From: DASVCN01 sp040905665 | Lineage (GTDB): Bacteria > Deinococcota > Deinococci > Deinococcales > Trueperaceae | NCBI GenBank assembly: GCA_040905665.1 | Contig: JBBDRD010000046.1 | Location: 1-64,000, forward strand | Length of the DNA: 64,000 nt | Direction of reading: 5' to 3' | Part shown: in pieces, positions 49,858 to 59,107 of the stretch | How positions within the stretch are numbered: position 1 is the first letter of the stretch | Layout: every line of letters begins with the position of its first letter | Made by a program: the position numbers and the translations under genes | Notes under the pieces: model-generated | The model's database searches: none | Told to the model about the DNA's origin: nothing | What the model saw: only the letters and a program-made list of their open reading frames with translations

Positions 49858-50794
49858 ATATCTCCTCAGACGCCTGGGCTTTCTGTTGCTCACGCTCCTC
49901 TTGACCTCACTCACGATCTTCGTCATCACGCAGTTCTTGCCTGGCGACGTTGCCCGCATCATCCTGGGACGCGAAGCAGGTGAGGCGGCGCTCGAGAACC
50001 TCAGGAATCAACTCGGGCTCGACCGTGCCCTGCCGGTGCAGTACCTCGACTGGTTGGGCAGCTTCATCCGGGGAGATTGGGGGAGATCGTTCGCCTCGGG
50101 CCAGGAGATTCGGCCGCTGGTGGTGGAGCGCCTGGTCAACTCTCTTATGCTGGCCGCGCTCACGCTGGCTATCGCGGTCCCGGCCGCCATTGTCCTGGGA
50201 GTGGTTGCTGCGTTGAACGAGAACAAGCCGCTCGACAGCCTGATAAGTGTTGGCTCACTGTCGGTGGTGGGGCTGCCGGAGTTCGTGACCGGCCTGGTGC
50301 TCATCCAACTGCTGGCGTTCGAACTCCGTCTCTTTCCGGCCAATTCCTCCATTCGTCCCGAAGCCGGCTTCTTCGAAGCGCTACCCATGCTCATCTTGCC
50401 GGCGCTTACCGCGACGTTGGTTCTGCTGGCCTATATAGCGCGCTTGACACGGGCCAGCGTCCTGGAAGAGCTCAAGAAACCGTACGTGAGAACCGCGACG
50501 CTCAAAGGCATCCCGTGCCGCGAAGTGATGTACCGCCACGTGCTGGGGAACGCGCTACTGCCCACCATCACGGTGGTAGCCATCAGCTTCGGGTGGCTGA
50601 TCAGTGGTTTGATCGTGGTCGAGAACGTTTTCAACTACCCGGGCCTAGGCAGCTTGCTCACCTTCGCCATCGACCGGCGCGACCTGCCACTCTTGCAGGC
50701 GATTACCATGGTGGCCGTGCTCGGCTTTGCGCTCGCGAACCTCGTTGCCGACCTGCTCTACGCCTATCTCAACCCCCGAATTCGGCTTGGCTAG
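49850..50794 (+). CDS. Peptide-type ABC transporter permease (DppB family)
   Basis: A 314-residue permease and last gene of the importer operon. It starts Met-Thr-Arg-Tyr-Leu-Leu-Arg-Arg-Leu followed by a membrane helix, with Gln-Leu-Gly-Leu-Asp-Arg-Ala-Leu-Pro-Val-Gln-Tyr in the first periplasmic region and Val-Val-Glu-Asn-Val-Phe-Asn-Tyr-Pro-Gly-Leu-Gly near the end. The start lies inside the end of the ATPase gene, so the stoichiometry of the complex is probably set by coupling. The operon order (DppC, ATPases, DppB) differs from the usual B-C-D-F. Confidence 0.9.
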   Translation: MTRYLLRRLGFLLLTLLLTSLTIFVITQFLPGDVARIILGREAGEAALENLRNQLGLDRALPVQYLDWLGSFIRGDWGRSFASGQEIRPLVVERLVNSLMLAALTLAIAVPAAIVLGVVAALNENKPLDSLISVGSLSVVGLPEFVTGLVLIQLLAFELRLFPANSSIRPEAGFFEALPMLILPALTATLVLLAYIARLTRASVLEELKKPYVRTATLKGIPCREVMYRHVLGNALLPTITVVAISFGWLISGLIVVENVFNYPGLGSLLTFAIDRRDLPLLQAITMVAVLGFALANLVADLLYAYLNPRIRLG

Positions 50795-50880
50795 CAGAAG
50801 ACCCTGCGTGATCTCGAAAGCGGGTCTCGGGGACCTCCGGGCATAGGAGGACTCTGCAAATCAGTTTTACCGGGTTAAAC

Positions 50881-51276
50881 TCACCAGACGGTTTTCAAGC
50901 TCTCGAAGGTAGTGAAGGCGGGATCCCGTGTAACGAGCGGGATCTTTAGCTCTAGTGCCTGTGCAGCCAGGACTCGATCAAAGGGATCCTGATGGGCGCT
51001 GGCTAGGGTGGCCACTCTCAGTGCGTGTGAACATGTCATCGGCAATTCCTCGAAGCCATACTTAACCAGGCTCGCCTCGTAGTCGAGAACCAACACTTCC
51101 GCCTGAGGGAGCTTTCCCAATCGGTACTTGATTGCGATCTCCAACGCGCTTACGGCGGAAACGAGAACACGATTCCCGCGGTCCCGCATCGCCTGCATTG
51201 CCAACTCTGACAGCTTTGCCGGCGCAAGGTCGAACCAGAGTAACGCGTGAGTGTCGAGCAGGATAGGACCGGTCAA
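50881..51276 (-). CDS. vapC: PIN-domain toxin (VapC family)
   Basis: A 131-residue PIN-domain ribonuclease. Acidic metal-binding residues are in Leu-Leu-Asp-Thr-His (Asp 8), Ala-Leu-Glu-Ile-Ala (Glu 46), Asp-Pro-Phe-Asp-Arg (Asp 97) and the later Thr-Arg-Asp-Pro-Ala-Phe. The Thr-His-Ala-Leu-Leu-Trp start is typical of the VapC group found with Phd/YefM-type antitoxins. The TTG start overlaps the antitoxin stop (TTGA), so toxin is made only when the antitoxin is translated. No membrane or export signal. Confidence 0.9.
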   Translation of the reverse strand: MTGPILLDTHALLWFDLAPAKLSELAMQAMRDRGNRVLVSAVSALEIAIKYRLGKLPQAEVLVLDYEASLVKYGFEELPMTCSHALRVATLASAHQDPFDRVLAAQALELKIPLVTRDPAFTTFESLKTVW

Positions 51277-51548
51277 GTCGATGAGTCGTCTGGAAAGAGC
51301 TTAGTGTCCCAGAGATCGAGCTCTTCGCGGCTCATCGGTCTCAGGGACTCCTCCACGAATGCGTCGGTTACTTCTTGGGAGGGGAGAATGTGTAGGCCCA
51401 CTGGACGTAGACCGGCGGCGTCCTCAAAGGGAATGAGCCTGGCCACCGGCACGCCATTGCGTGCGAAGACGATGTCCTCACCTTGCATCGCGAGTCGGAC
51501 GAGTTCCGACAATGAACTCTTCGCTTCATGCATATTGACTTTTCGCAT
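51273..51548 (-). CDS. Phd/YefM-type antitoxin
   Basis: A 91-residue antitoxin. The N-terminal DNA-binding half is the Phd fold: Val-Asn-Met-His-Glu-Ala-Lys-Ser-Ser-Leu-Ser-Glu-Leu-Val, then Phe-Ala-Arg-Asn-Gly-Val-Pro-Val-Ala-Arg-Leu-Ile. The C-terminal part, rich in Asp and Glu, would wrap the toxin. ATG 51548 is chosen because AAAGGAGGGAG precedes it and the in-frame upstream sequence is not conserved-looking. Two identical 8-bp palindromes lie 14 bases upstream and are the likely autoregulatory operator. Confidence 0.88.
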   Translation of the reverse strand: MRKVNMHEAKSSLSELVRLAMQGEDIVFARNGVPVARLIPFEDAAGLRPVGLHILPSQEVTDAFVEESLRPMSREELDLWDTKLFPDDSST

Positions 51549-51561
51549 CACGCTCCCTCCT

Positions 51562-51590
51562 TTAGCTAAACATAGCATGTTCTTAGCTAA
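51562..51590. promoter_or_regulatory. Twin palindromic operator of the Phd/VapC pair
   Basis: TTAGCTAA occurs at 51562-51569 and 51583-51590, each a perfect 8-bp palindrome, with centres 21 bases apart (two helical turns). Between them ACATAGCATGT is nearly palindromic. The block is directly upstream of the antitoxin start on the minus strand, as expected for Phd-type autorepression. Binding is inferred. Confidence 0.6.
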
Positions 51591-51638
51591 CGTAGAGCAG
51601 CCGTGTGGAGGGTGTCGCTTTAGCCCCAGATGCACATG

Positions 51639-51679
51639 AGAAAAACAATCGGGCGGAGCACGCGTTACACTCCACCCGA
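51639..51679 (-). terminator. Rho-independent terminator of hppA
   Basis: On the minus strand a 10-bp stem (TCGGGTGGAG / CTCCGCCCGA, one G-T pair, forward positions 51649-51658 and 51670-51679) with an 11-base loop is followed by TTGTTTTTCTC (51639-51648). It lies 23 bases after the hppA stop and has the classic stem plus U-run form. Confidence 0.85.
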
Positions 51680-51701
51680 AAGGCAATTTTCTCTGTGAGG
51701 A

Positions 51702-53783
51702 CTACAGCAGAATGCCACCGACCGAGGCGATGACGGCTGCGAAGAGCAGCGCTACCGTGTTGATCACCTTGATGAGAGGGTTGATCGAGGGGCCCGCGGT
51801 GTCCTTGTACGGATCGCCCACCGTGTCGCCCACGACCGACGCGGTGTGGGCATCGGAGCCCTTGCCGCCGTAGTTGCCGTCCTCGATGTACTTTTTGGCG
51901 TTGTCCCAAGCGCCGCCGCCGTTGGACATCATCAGCGCCATCATCAGGCCCGAAGCGATGACCCCGATGAGTAGTCCGCCCAGGGCGAGGGGCCCGAACA
52001 AGAATCCGACGATCAGCGGAGCAGTAACTGCCAGCACTCCCGGCAGTACCAGTTCGCGCAGCGCTGCGGCGGTGACGATGTCCACCGCTCGGCCGTAATC
52101 GGGCTTGGCGGTGCGCTCCATGATTCCCGGAATCTCACGAAACTGCCTGCGTACCTCTTCGATGACGCTGCCGGCGGCCTTGCCCACCGATTCCATGAGC
52201 ATTGCGCTGAACAGGAAGGGCAGCATGGCGCCGATGAGGAGGCCCACTAGCACGATCGGATCGTTAAGTAGAAATCCCTCCTGCAGGTCGAGCCGCTCGG
52301 CGTAGTCGGCGAACAACACCAGGGCCGCCAGCGCCGCCGAACCTATCGCGTAGCCCTTGGTCACCGCCTTGGTGGTGTTGCCAACGGCGTCCAGGGCGTC
52401 GGTGTTCTGGCGTACCTCGTCCGGCAGGTCGGCCATCTCGGCGATACCGCCGGCGTTATCGGTAATGGGGCCGTATGTGTCCATCGCGACGATCATTCCC
52501 GTAACCGAGAGCATGGCGACCGCGGCGATGGCGATCCCGTAGAGGCCGGCCAGAGTGAAGGCGACGAAGGTGGCGAGCACCAGCACGATTACCGGCCAGG
52601 CGGTGGATTGCATACCTACCGCGAGACCGCTGATGATGTTGGTGGCGGCGCCGGTTTCCGACGCCTTGGCGACCCGCTGGACGGGGGCGAAGCGGGTGCC
52701 GGTGTAGTACTCGGTGATGAACATGATCAGCAGTGTGACGACGATCCCGACAACGCTGGCGCCGAAGATGCTCCAGGCGTTACCGGCGCTGGGCAGGACC
52801 GAGAAGTCGAAGGTGCGGAACATCAGCAGGGTGGCGAACAGGAAGCCCACGACGCTCAGTGCGGCGCTGGCGAACACTCCCCGGTACAGGGCCGACATGA
52901 TTCCGCCGTCGGAGCCCAGGCGCACGAAGGCCACGCCGATGATAGAGGCGATGATGGCTATCGCTCCCAGAACCAGCGGGTAGACGACCAACGCCGACAC
53001 CGCCTCAGTCGTGGGCAGCAGATAACCCAGGAAGATGGCGCCAATGGCGGTTACCGCGTAGGTCTCGAAGAGGTCGGCCCCCATGCCGGCGCAATCGCCC
53101 ACGTTATCGCCCACGTTATCGGCGATTACCGCCGGATTACGAGGGTCGTCCTCGGGGATGCCGGCTTCGACTTTACCGACGAGATCGGCGCCTACGTCGG
53201 CAGCCTTGGTATAGATTCCGCCGCCCACCCGGGCGAAGAGCGAGATGAGGCTGGCGCCGAAGGCGAAGCCCACGAGCGGCTCGACCGGGTTGGGCAGATC
53301 GAGCACCACGAAGAAGAGCCAGAAGAATCCGGCCACGCCCAGCAGCGCCAAACCGGCCACGGCGAGGCCGGCGACGGCGCCCCCGTTGAACGCTATCCGC
53401 AGCGCTCCCTCTAGACCACTTCTAGCTGCCTGGGCAACGCGCACGTTGGCCCTAACTGCGATATTCATGCCGATGTAGCCGCTAATTGTCGAGAAGAGGG
53501 CGCCCACAGTGAAGCCGGCAGTCGTCCACCACCACTGGGTAGCCTGCTCACCGCTGCTGGCGAAGGCGATGATCGCGAAGACCGCGATTATCACCACGGC
53601 GACGTAGAGAATCGTCCGGTACTGGCGGTTCATATAGGCGGAGGCCCCGGCGCGTACGGCGTCAGAGATCTCCACCATGGCCTGGTTGCCCGTTTCGGCA
53701 CTGACGATTCGCTGCGCGATCACACCGGCTGCAATCAGTGCGGCAATCGCAGCCAGGGGTATCAGAATGATGAGTCCGTCCAT
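51702..53783 (-). CDS. hppA: Membrane-bound H+-translocating pyrophosphatase, K+-independent type
   Basis: A 693-residue pump that hydrolyses pyrophosphate and moves protons out across the membrane, with about 16 membrane segments. The pyrophosphate-binding signature Asp-Val-Gly-Ala-Asp-Leu-Val-Gly-Lys and Asp-Asn-Val-Gly-Asp-Asn-Val-Gly-Asp are intact. In the diagnostic loop Gly-Asn-Thr-Thr-Lys-Ala the lysine marks the K+-independent class, which is H+-pumping (K+-dependent enzymes have Ala there). AGGAGGG precedes the ATG. The gene is monocistronic, with a terminator at 51639-51679. It would recover energy from biosynthetic pyrophosphate, an asset under energy limitation. Confidence 0.96.
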   Translation of the reverse strand: MDGLIILIPLAAIAALIAAGVIAQRIVSAETGNQAMVEISDAVRAGASAYMNRQYRTILYVAVVIIAVFAIIAFASSGEQATQWWWTTAGFTVGALFSTISGYIGMNIAVRANVRVAQAARSGLEGALRIAFNGGAVAGLAVAGLALLGVAGFFWLFFVVLDLPNPVEPLVGFAFGASLISLFARVGGGIYTKAADVGADLVGKVEAGIPEDDPRNPAVIADNVGDNVGDCAGMGADLFETYAVTAIGAIFLGYLLPTTEAVSALVVYPLVLGAIAIIASIIGVAFVRLGSDGGIMSALYRGVFASAALSVVGFLFATLLMFRTFDFSVLPSAGNAWSIFGASVVGIVVTLLIMFITEYYTGTRFAPVQRVAKASETGAATNIISGLAVGMQSTAWPVIVLVLATFVAFTLAGLYGIAIAAVAMLSVTGMIVAMDTYGPITDNAGGIAEMADLPDEVRQNTDALDAVGNTTKAVTKGYAIGSAALAALVLFADYAERLDLQEGFLLNDPIVLVGLLIGAMLPFLFSAMLMESVGKAAGSVIEEVRRQFREIPGIMERTAKPDYGRAVDIVTAAALRELVLPGVLAVTAPLIVGFLFGPLALGGLLIGVIASGLMMALMMSNGGGAWDNAKKYIEDGNYGGKGSDAHTASVVGDTVGDPYKDTAGPSINPLIKVINTVALLFAAVIASVGGILL

Positions 53784-53841
53784 TAGCCCTCCTGAGGCTC
53801 GCGTCCTGGCGAGCGATTCGCCGTGAACGCAATTCCCGAGA

Positions 53842-53867
53842 TTCTAACACGCTTCTAACACGCTTCT
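53842..53867. repeat. 11-bp tandem duplication
   Basis: TTCTAACACGC occurs twice in direct succession (53842-53852 and 53853-53863), followed by TTCT of a third copy. It lies in the divergent region between hppA and pgm. Confidence 0.85.
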
Positions 53868-53989
53868 CATGGTGTTTTGGCCGCGCCTCCTCGTGTCCCG
53901 CGTGCATCCAGCTAGTCCTCGAGCAGTGCCCTGCGGTGTTAATGTAATGGCCCATTAGATGCCCCCGAGCGTCTAGGAGGCTAGAACCG

Positions 53990-55642
<1,653 letters not shown>

Positions 55643-55652
55643 CCCGTTCTTC

Positions 55653-55667
55653 TCGCCCGTCGGGCGA
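55653..55667 (+). terminator. Short GC hairpin after pgm
   Basis: TCGCCCG-T-CGGGCGA is a perfect inverted repeat (7 bases, one-base centre; as a hairpin a 6-bp stem with three-base loop) eleven bases after the pgm stop. No T-run follows, so termination is only possible. Confidence 0.4.
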
Positions 55668-55836
55668 TAGGCGCCGAGGGTCAATCTTGCGGCACGGTCT
55701 CGAGGCTCTGTCTCGCGGCACGGCCTCGCACTAATATGACTTCGGAGGTCAAGACTGTGCCATGTTCCCTACCATCAGATACGCCCGGGTGCATTATGTT
55801 GGAACAATGCACTTGAATCAACATCGCGGGGTAGGG

Positions 55837-56088
55837 ATGGGGCAGAACATGCGGTTCAGCGACATCGTAATAGACGACCCTGCCATCAGCATGGCCGCAA
55901 AGGGCGTCTTCGCTACATTGGGCCTCATGGGCAACAGCTGTTCGATAACCGAGCTGGTCGAGCGCACCAGCGACAAGCAGCAGCAGTTGCGTGCTGCATT
56001 GGGCGAGCTCGAGCGGGCCAGGTACGTCAAAATAGCGGACGGCATGGTGAGCGTTCAGAGTGCCGGCAGTTTTGGCGTCGTGAAGTGA
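55837..56088 (+). CDS. Small winged-helix-like protein
   Basis: An 83-residue protein that resembles the helix-turn-helix domain of replication-initiator-like proteins: Val-Ile-Asp-Asp-Pro-Ala-Ile-Ser-Met-Ala-Ala-Lys-Gly-Val-Phe-Ala-Thr-Leu, then Ser-Ile-Thr-Glu-Leu-Val-Glu-Arg-Thr-Ser-Asp-Lys and a beta-wing at the end. I chose ATG 55837 (GGGGTAGGG upstream). In-frame ATGs at 55762 and 55807 would add 25 or 10 residues that look unlike the domain. It is a stand-alone DNA-binding module next to the c-di-AMP receptor on the other strand. Its target is unknown. Confidence 0.6.
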   Translation: MGQNMRFSDIVIDDPAISMAAKGVFATLGLMGNSCSITELVERTSDKQQQLRAALGELERARYVKIADGMVSVQSAGSFGVVK

Positions 56089-56093
56089 CCCTA

Positions 56094-56150
56094 CTTCTAG
56101 AGTCTGGCTTCTAGAGTCTGGCTTCTAGAGTCTGACTTCTTAGAGTCTGA
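56094..56150. repeat. 14-bp tandem repeat, four copies, at the 3' ends of two convergent genes
   Basis: CTTCTAGAGTCTGG is repeated at 56094-56107, 56108-56121 and (last base A) 56122-56135, with a fourth copy carrying one extra T at 56136-56150. The fourth copy includes the stop codon of the c-di-AMP receptor gene. The units could fold alternately (CTAGAG), but no T-run suggests a terminator. Confidence 0.9.
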
Positions 56151-56469
56151 CGAACGACTCCACGTCGAGCACGAACACGATGGCGCCGCCAACCGGCACC
56201 TCGACAGGAGGTCCGGCGAAGGTAGCCTCGGGCGCATGGAAAGGGCTTCCGCCAGGAATCACCCTTGTTCTCTCGCGGCAGGTGTCATGGATGATCTCCT
56301 TCACCTGCTCAACGTCGGTGTTTTCGACGCCCACCAGCAGAGTAGTGTTGCCCTCCCGGAGGAAGCCACCGGTCGACGCGAGTTTGGTCGACTGAAAGCC
56401 TCCTTCGTTGAGCGCCTGCTGTAGACGACCCACATCGGCGTCCTGCACTATGGTCAACAGCAATTTCAT
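56140..56469 (-). CDS. Cyclic-di-AMP receptor (DarA/PstA-like)
   Basis: A 109-residue PII-like protein. The pattern Met-Lys-Leu-Leu-Leu-Thr-Ile-Val-Gln-Asp-Ala-Asp-Val at the N-terminus, Thr-Lys-Leu-Ala-Ser-Thr-Gly-Gly-Phe-Leu-Arg-Glu-Gly-Asn-Thr-Thr-Leu-Leu in the middle and Gly-Gly-Ala-Ile-Val-Phe-Val-Leu at the end is that of DarA/PstA, which binds c-di-AMP as a trimer. Downstream targets are unknown in most species. It implies a c-di-AMP cyclase in this genome. Ribosome-site quality is poor, but the start is fixed by the conserved N-terminus. Confidence 0.92.
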   Translation of the reverse strand: MKLLLTIVQDADVGRLQQALNEGGFQSTKLASTGGFLREGNTTLLVGVENTDVEQVKEIIHDTCRERTRVIPGGSPFHAPEATFAGPPVEVPVGGAIVFVLDVESFVRL

Positions 56470-56510
56470 ATTGCCGTCATGGTAGCACGAGCGTCACTTT
56501 AGAAGTGAGG

Positions 56511-57863
56511 TCAGTCCGCAGCAGCTACGGGACTAAGCACCGTCCGGCCCTGCCAGAGCATGAGCAGAAGTGCGAGCGACAGTATCGCCCCGAGCCAGCT
56601 CATCACCCCGAACCCCGCCGCGGCATAGACCACCCCGCTCAGCAGCGAGGCCAGCGCCGCCGGAATTCCCACCAGGAGGTCGTTCACCCCCTGCATTTGC
56701 GCGCGCTCATTTGGCGACAGATGGTCCGAGAGCAGCACAGAGCCTCCCACGTAGCACAGGTTCCAGCCGAAGCCGAGCAGGAAGAGGGAGGCCATCATCG
56801 GTAGCAGGGCCACTGAGGGGATCGAGCCCAGGCAGCCCAGGAACAGGCCCGCCGCTCCCAGGGCCAACGTTGGGCGTCTCCCCCAGGTGTCGGCCAACCG
56901 GCCCGAGATGGGGGAGACGCCGAACATCCCAAGTGTATGAGCCCCGATGACGAGGGAGATCGAGTCGAGCCCGTGGGCGTGATCGAACATGTGCAGCGAG
57001 GTCATCCCCATGACCATCACCATTACGACGTAGGCGCCAATCGTTATTAGGATCGCGGTTTGCACCCCCCGATCACGGGCCAATTCCCGTAGGGGTCGTG
57101 CTGGGGCGCTTGGGGCGCCGCTATCTTCGAGCGCGTCCACAAGTGCTGCGATCACTTTCGGCTCGGGGCGCAGGAAGAGCATGATCACAGCGGCGCCCGC
57201 GGCGAACAGTACGGCACCGGCCAGGTACGGGCCGGCCAGTTCGCCCAGGCCCAGCCAGCTGGTGAGACGAGCTGAGGGAGTGACAAGAAGCGGCCCTAGC
57301 ACCGACCCAACAGTGCCGCCCAAGACCACCATGGCGACCGCCCGGCCGCGGCGGGCGCGAGGATTTACCTCGGCTGCAGTGAAGCGGCTGAGGCGGAACG
57401 CCGCCTGCCCCGAACCCATCACGATCAGGGCCAGGATCAGCAGTGGAAATGAGTCGAGCGCGGCTGCGGCGACACTCCCAAGTGCGCCCAGGGAGCCTAT
57501 GAGCACCGCGATCGAGAGACCCCAGCGGCGACCGATTCGGTCGGTAGCCAACGACCAAGGGAGAGCGCTAAGGGCCGCTCCCAGCTGAAACACGCCGGCT
57601 GGAACGCCGGCCAAAACCGGTCTACCGCTAAGTTGGGCACCCACGATCGCAGCAACTGTGAGTCCGGCGATCACCCCGGCCGAGCCGAGGCCCTGAACGG
57701 CGAACAGCGCGTTGGTTATCGAACGGGCTCGCCGCTCCAGCTCCGTCTGCTCCATGGCGTAGAGCGTATCCCAATCGAGGGCTGGAGGTGCATCCGTTTC
57801 GCGGGGCACGTGCATTGGTACTGCCGGCCGATTCACCTCGGCGCTAGACTTGCCCTGCTGCAC
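56511..57863 (-). CDS. MFS transporter (drug-exporter-like)
   Basis: A 450-residue carrier with 12 predicted membrane helices; the N-terminal 30-40 residues are hydrophilic. Typical inter-helix signatures are seen: Asp-Arg-Ile-Gly-Arg-Arg between helices two and three and Arg-Leu-Ala-Asp-Thr-Trp-Gly-Arg-Arg in the second half. The N-terminus is uncertain: GTG 57863 gives the full length but has no ribosome site, and ATG 57815 or 57755 are alternatives nearer the first helix. It is divergent from the Ig-like protein gene at 57898 with only a few dozen bases between, so the two promoters must overlap. Substrate unknown. Confidence 0.82.
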   Translation of the reverse strand: MQQGKSSAEVNRPAVPMHVPRETDAPPALDWDTLYAMEQTELERRARSITNALFAVQGLGSAGVIAGLTVAAIVGAQLSGRPVLAGVPAGVFQLGAALSALPWSLATDRIGRRWGLSIAVLIGSLGALGSVAAAALDSFPLLILALIVMGSGQAAFRLSRFTAAEVNPRARRGRAVAMVVLGGTVGSVLGPLLVTPSARLTSWLGLGELAGPYLAGAVLFAAGAAVIMLFLRPEPKVIAALVDALEDSGAPSAPARPLRELARDRGVQTAILITIGAYVVMVMVMGMTSLHMFDHAHGLDSISLVIGAHTLGMFGVSPISGRLADTWGRRPTLALGAAGLFLGCLGSIPSVALLPMMASLFLLGFGWNLCYVGGSVLLSDHLSPNERAQMQGVNDLLVGIPAALASLLSGVVYAAAGFGVMSWLGAILSLALLLMLWQGRTVLSPVAAAD

Positions 57864-57897
57864 CCGCGACTGGCAGCGTCAACCGGAATGGAGGGCG

Positions 57898-58416
57898 ATG
57901 TCACCCGAGCAAGAGATCCCACAGCCCCCCGAAGCACCACAGATCGAGCGGCGCATCAATCTCTCGCGAGACCAGCTCATCGGGATCCCGATACTCGTGC
58001 TCATTCCCCTCCTCGCCCTGTTTGGCGTCTTCGGCGTGAGCGAGAGCCGCGGCACGCGAGAAGGGGAGTCGGTGGCGCTGGCCGTCGAGTACTCGAGCCG
58101 TACTCGACTCAGGGCCGCCCACAGTCTGGTCATCGAGGTGACAAACCGGCTCGACCGGCCCCTTACCGGAGTGGTGGTAGAAGTCGACCGAAACTACGTC
58201 GAGAAGTTCTCGCAGGCGACCTTCACGCCCTCGGCTTCAACCGTCAACGAAACCGCCTATCGAGTCGACCTGGACCCCATTCCCGCCTCAGCCACCCGAG
58301 TGGTTACCGTCGATCTCAAGCCGGTCCGCTACTGGAGCCATAGCGGCACTGTGACGGTATCGGCAACCGAGTCCAACGAGGTCGAGTTCGAGTTCGCGAC
58401 CTTCGTGTTCCCGTAG
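57898..58416 (+). CDS. Single-pass protein with external beta-sandwich-like domain
   Basis: A 172-residue protein: a Pro/Glu-rich cytoplasmic start, one membrane helix at about 24-45 (Ile-Pro-Ile-Leu-Val-Leu-Ile-Pro-Leu-Leu) and an external beta-rich domain (Leu-Val-Ile-Glu-Val-Thr-Asn-Arg, Val-Val-Glu-Val-Asp-Arg, Thr-Val-Ser-Ala-Thr-Glu). The design recalls the TIGR02588-like protein at 22493 but the sequence is clearly different. GGAGGGCG precedes ATG 57898. It is followed after ten bases by a DUF421 protein, so the two probably act together. Function unknown. Confidence 0.7.
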   Translation: MSPEQEIPQPPEAPQIERRINLSRDQLIGIPILVLIPLLALFGVFGVSESRGTREGESVALAVEYSSRTRLRAAHSLVIEVTNRLDRPLTGVVVEVDRNYVEKFSQATFTPSASTVNETAYRVDLDPIPASATRVVTVDLKPVRYWSHSGTVTVSATESNEVEFEFATFVFP

Positions 58417-58426
58417 GAGGGGGCGT

Positions 58427-58906
58427 ATGGATACAGTCTTGCGCGTCGCAATCGTTTACGTCTTCCTGCTCGTCGCTCTGAGGATGATGGGAAAACGTGA
58501 GTTCGGGCAGTTGGCTCCGATGGAGCTGATCGCGCTGCTGCTCATCCCGGAGATAGTTTCGCAAGCGCTCATCGGCGAAGATTACTCGTTGACCAACGCG
58601 TTCATTGCGATTGCGACGCTGTTGTCCCTGGTCTTCGGCAACTCGTTGGTGAGCCATGTCAGCAAAAGGTTCGAACGTGTCGTGGAGGGGCAGCCCGCGG
58701 TGCTGGCGCATCATGGCAAACTGGTCCCCGAGAACCTGCACCGTGAGCGGATTTCACCCTCCGAGCTTTACAGCGAGATTCGCAAGTCGGGGCTCGAGCG
58801 GCTCGAGCAGGTGCGCTGGGCGGTGTTGGAGGGGGATGGCAAGATATCGATAGTTCCGCTGGAGTCTTCCGGAGTGCAGCGGGAAAGCGAGCAAAGCGTC
58901 CTCTGA
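58427..58906 (+). CDS. DUF421 (YetF-like) membrane protein
   Basis: A 159-residue protein with three N-terminal membrane helices and a C-terminal cytoplasmic domain. The DUF421 pattern is clear: Val-Ala-Leu-Arg-Met-Met-Gly-Lys-Arg-Glu-Phe-Gly-Gln-Leu-Ala-Pro-Met-Glu-Leu near 17-35, Gly-Lys-Leu-Val near 97 and Gln-Val-Arg-Trp-Ala-Val-Leu-Glu-Gly-Asp-Gly-Lys-Ile-Ser-Ile at the end. It is short compared with the B. subtilis homologue (about 230 residues), lacking the second copy of the C-terminal subdomain. Members in Bacillus affect spore or stress phenotypes, but the molecular role is open. GGAGGGGG gives a strong start. Confidence 0.85.
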   Translation: MDTVLRVAIVYVFLLVALRMMGKREFGQLAPMELIALLLIPEIVSQALIGEDYSLTNAFIAIATLLSLVFGNSLVSHVSKRFERVVEGQPAVLAHHGKLVPENLHRERISPSELYSEIRKSGLERLEQVRWAVLEGDGKISIVPLESSGVQRESEQSVL

Positions 58907-58948
58907 GAGGGCTGACAATTTACTCTGATGCTTTAGGATCGGGGCAGT

Positions 58949-59107
58949 TCAGTCGCGCTTTCTCTTATCGCGATGCTCGAACTCGCCTGCCCCTTTTTGG
59001 AAGGTAACAAGGTTTCCAGGATTAACTGGTGGGCGCGGCGTCTCAGCCTCCTGCCCATGCCCGCCTGTGCTAGAGGAGGGCTGAGGTTTGACGGTTTCAT
59101 TAGCCAT
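58949..59107 (-). CDS. 52-residue disordered protein overlapping the SLATT-like gene
   Basis: A short frame that starts inside the last codons of the membrane-protein gene (ATG at 59105-59107, 8-base overlap) and ends at TGA 58949. The product is hydrophilic and proline-rich (Met-Ala-Asn-Glu-Thr-Val-Lys-Pro-Gln-Pro, then Pro-Val-Asn-Pro-Gly-Asn, then Val-Thr-Phe-Gln-Lys-Gly, ending Asp-Lys-Arg-Lys-Arg-Asp). Such a composition is unlikely for a random GC-rich frame, and the overlap implies coupling. Another frame from 59100 is also open but looks less natural. I cannot name the family; moderate confidence that it is real. Confidence 0.45.
   Translation of the reverse strand: MANETVKPQPSSSTGGHGQEAETPRPPVNPGNLVTFQKGAGEFEHRDKRKRD

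Noticed and set aside
53090..53125. Repeated ACGTTATCGCCC-like unit in hppA taken as another tandem duplication
   Set aside because: It encodes Asp-Asn-Val-Gly-Asp-Asn-Val-Gly, which is a conserved family motif of H+-pyrophosphatases, so the repeat is functional and old.
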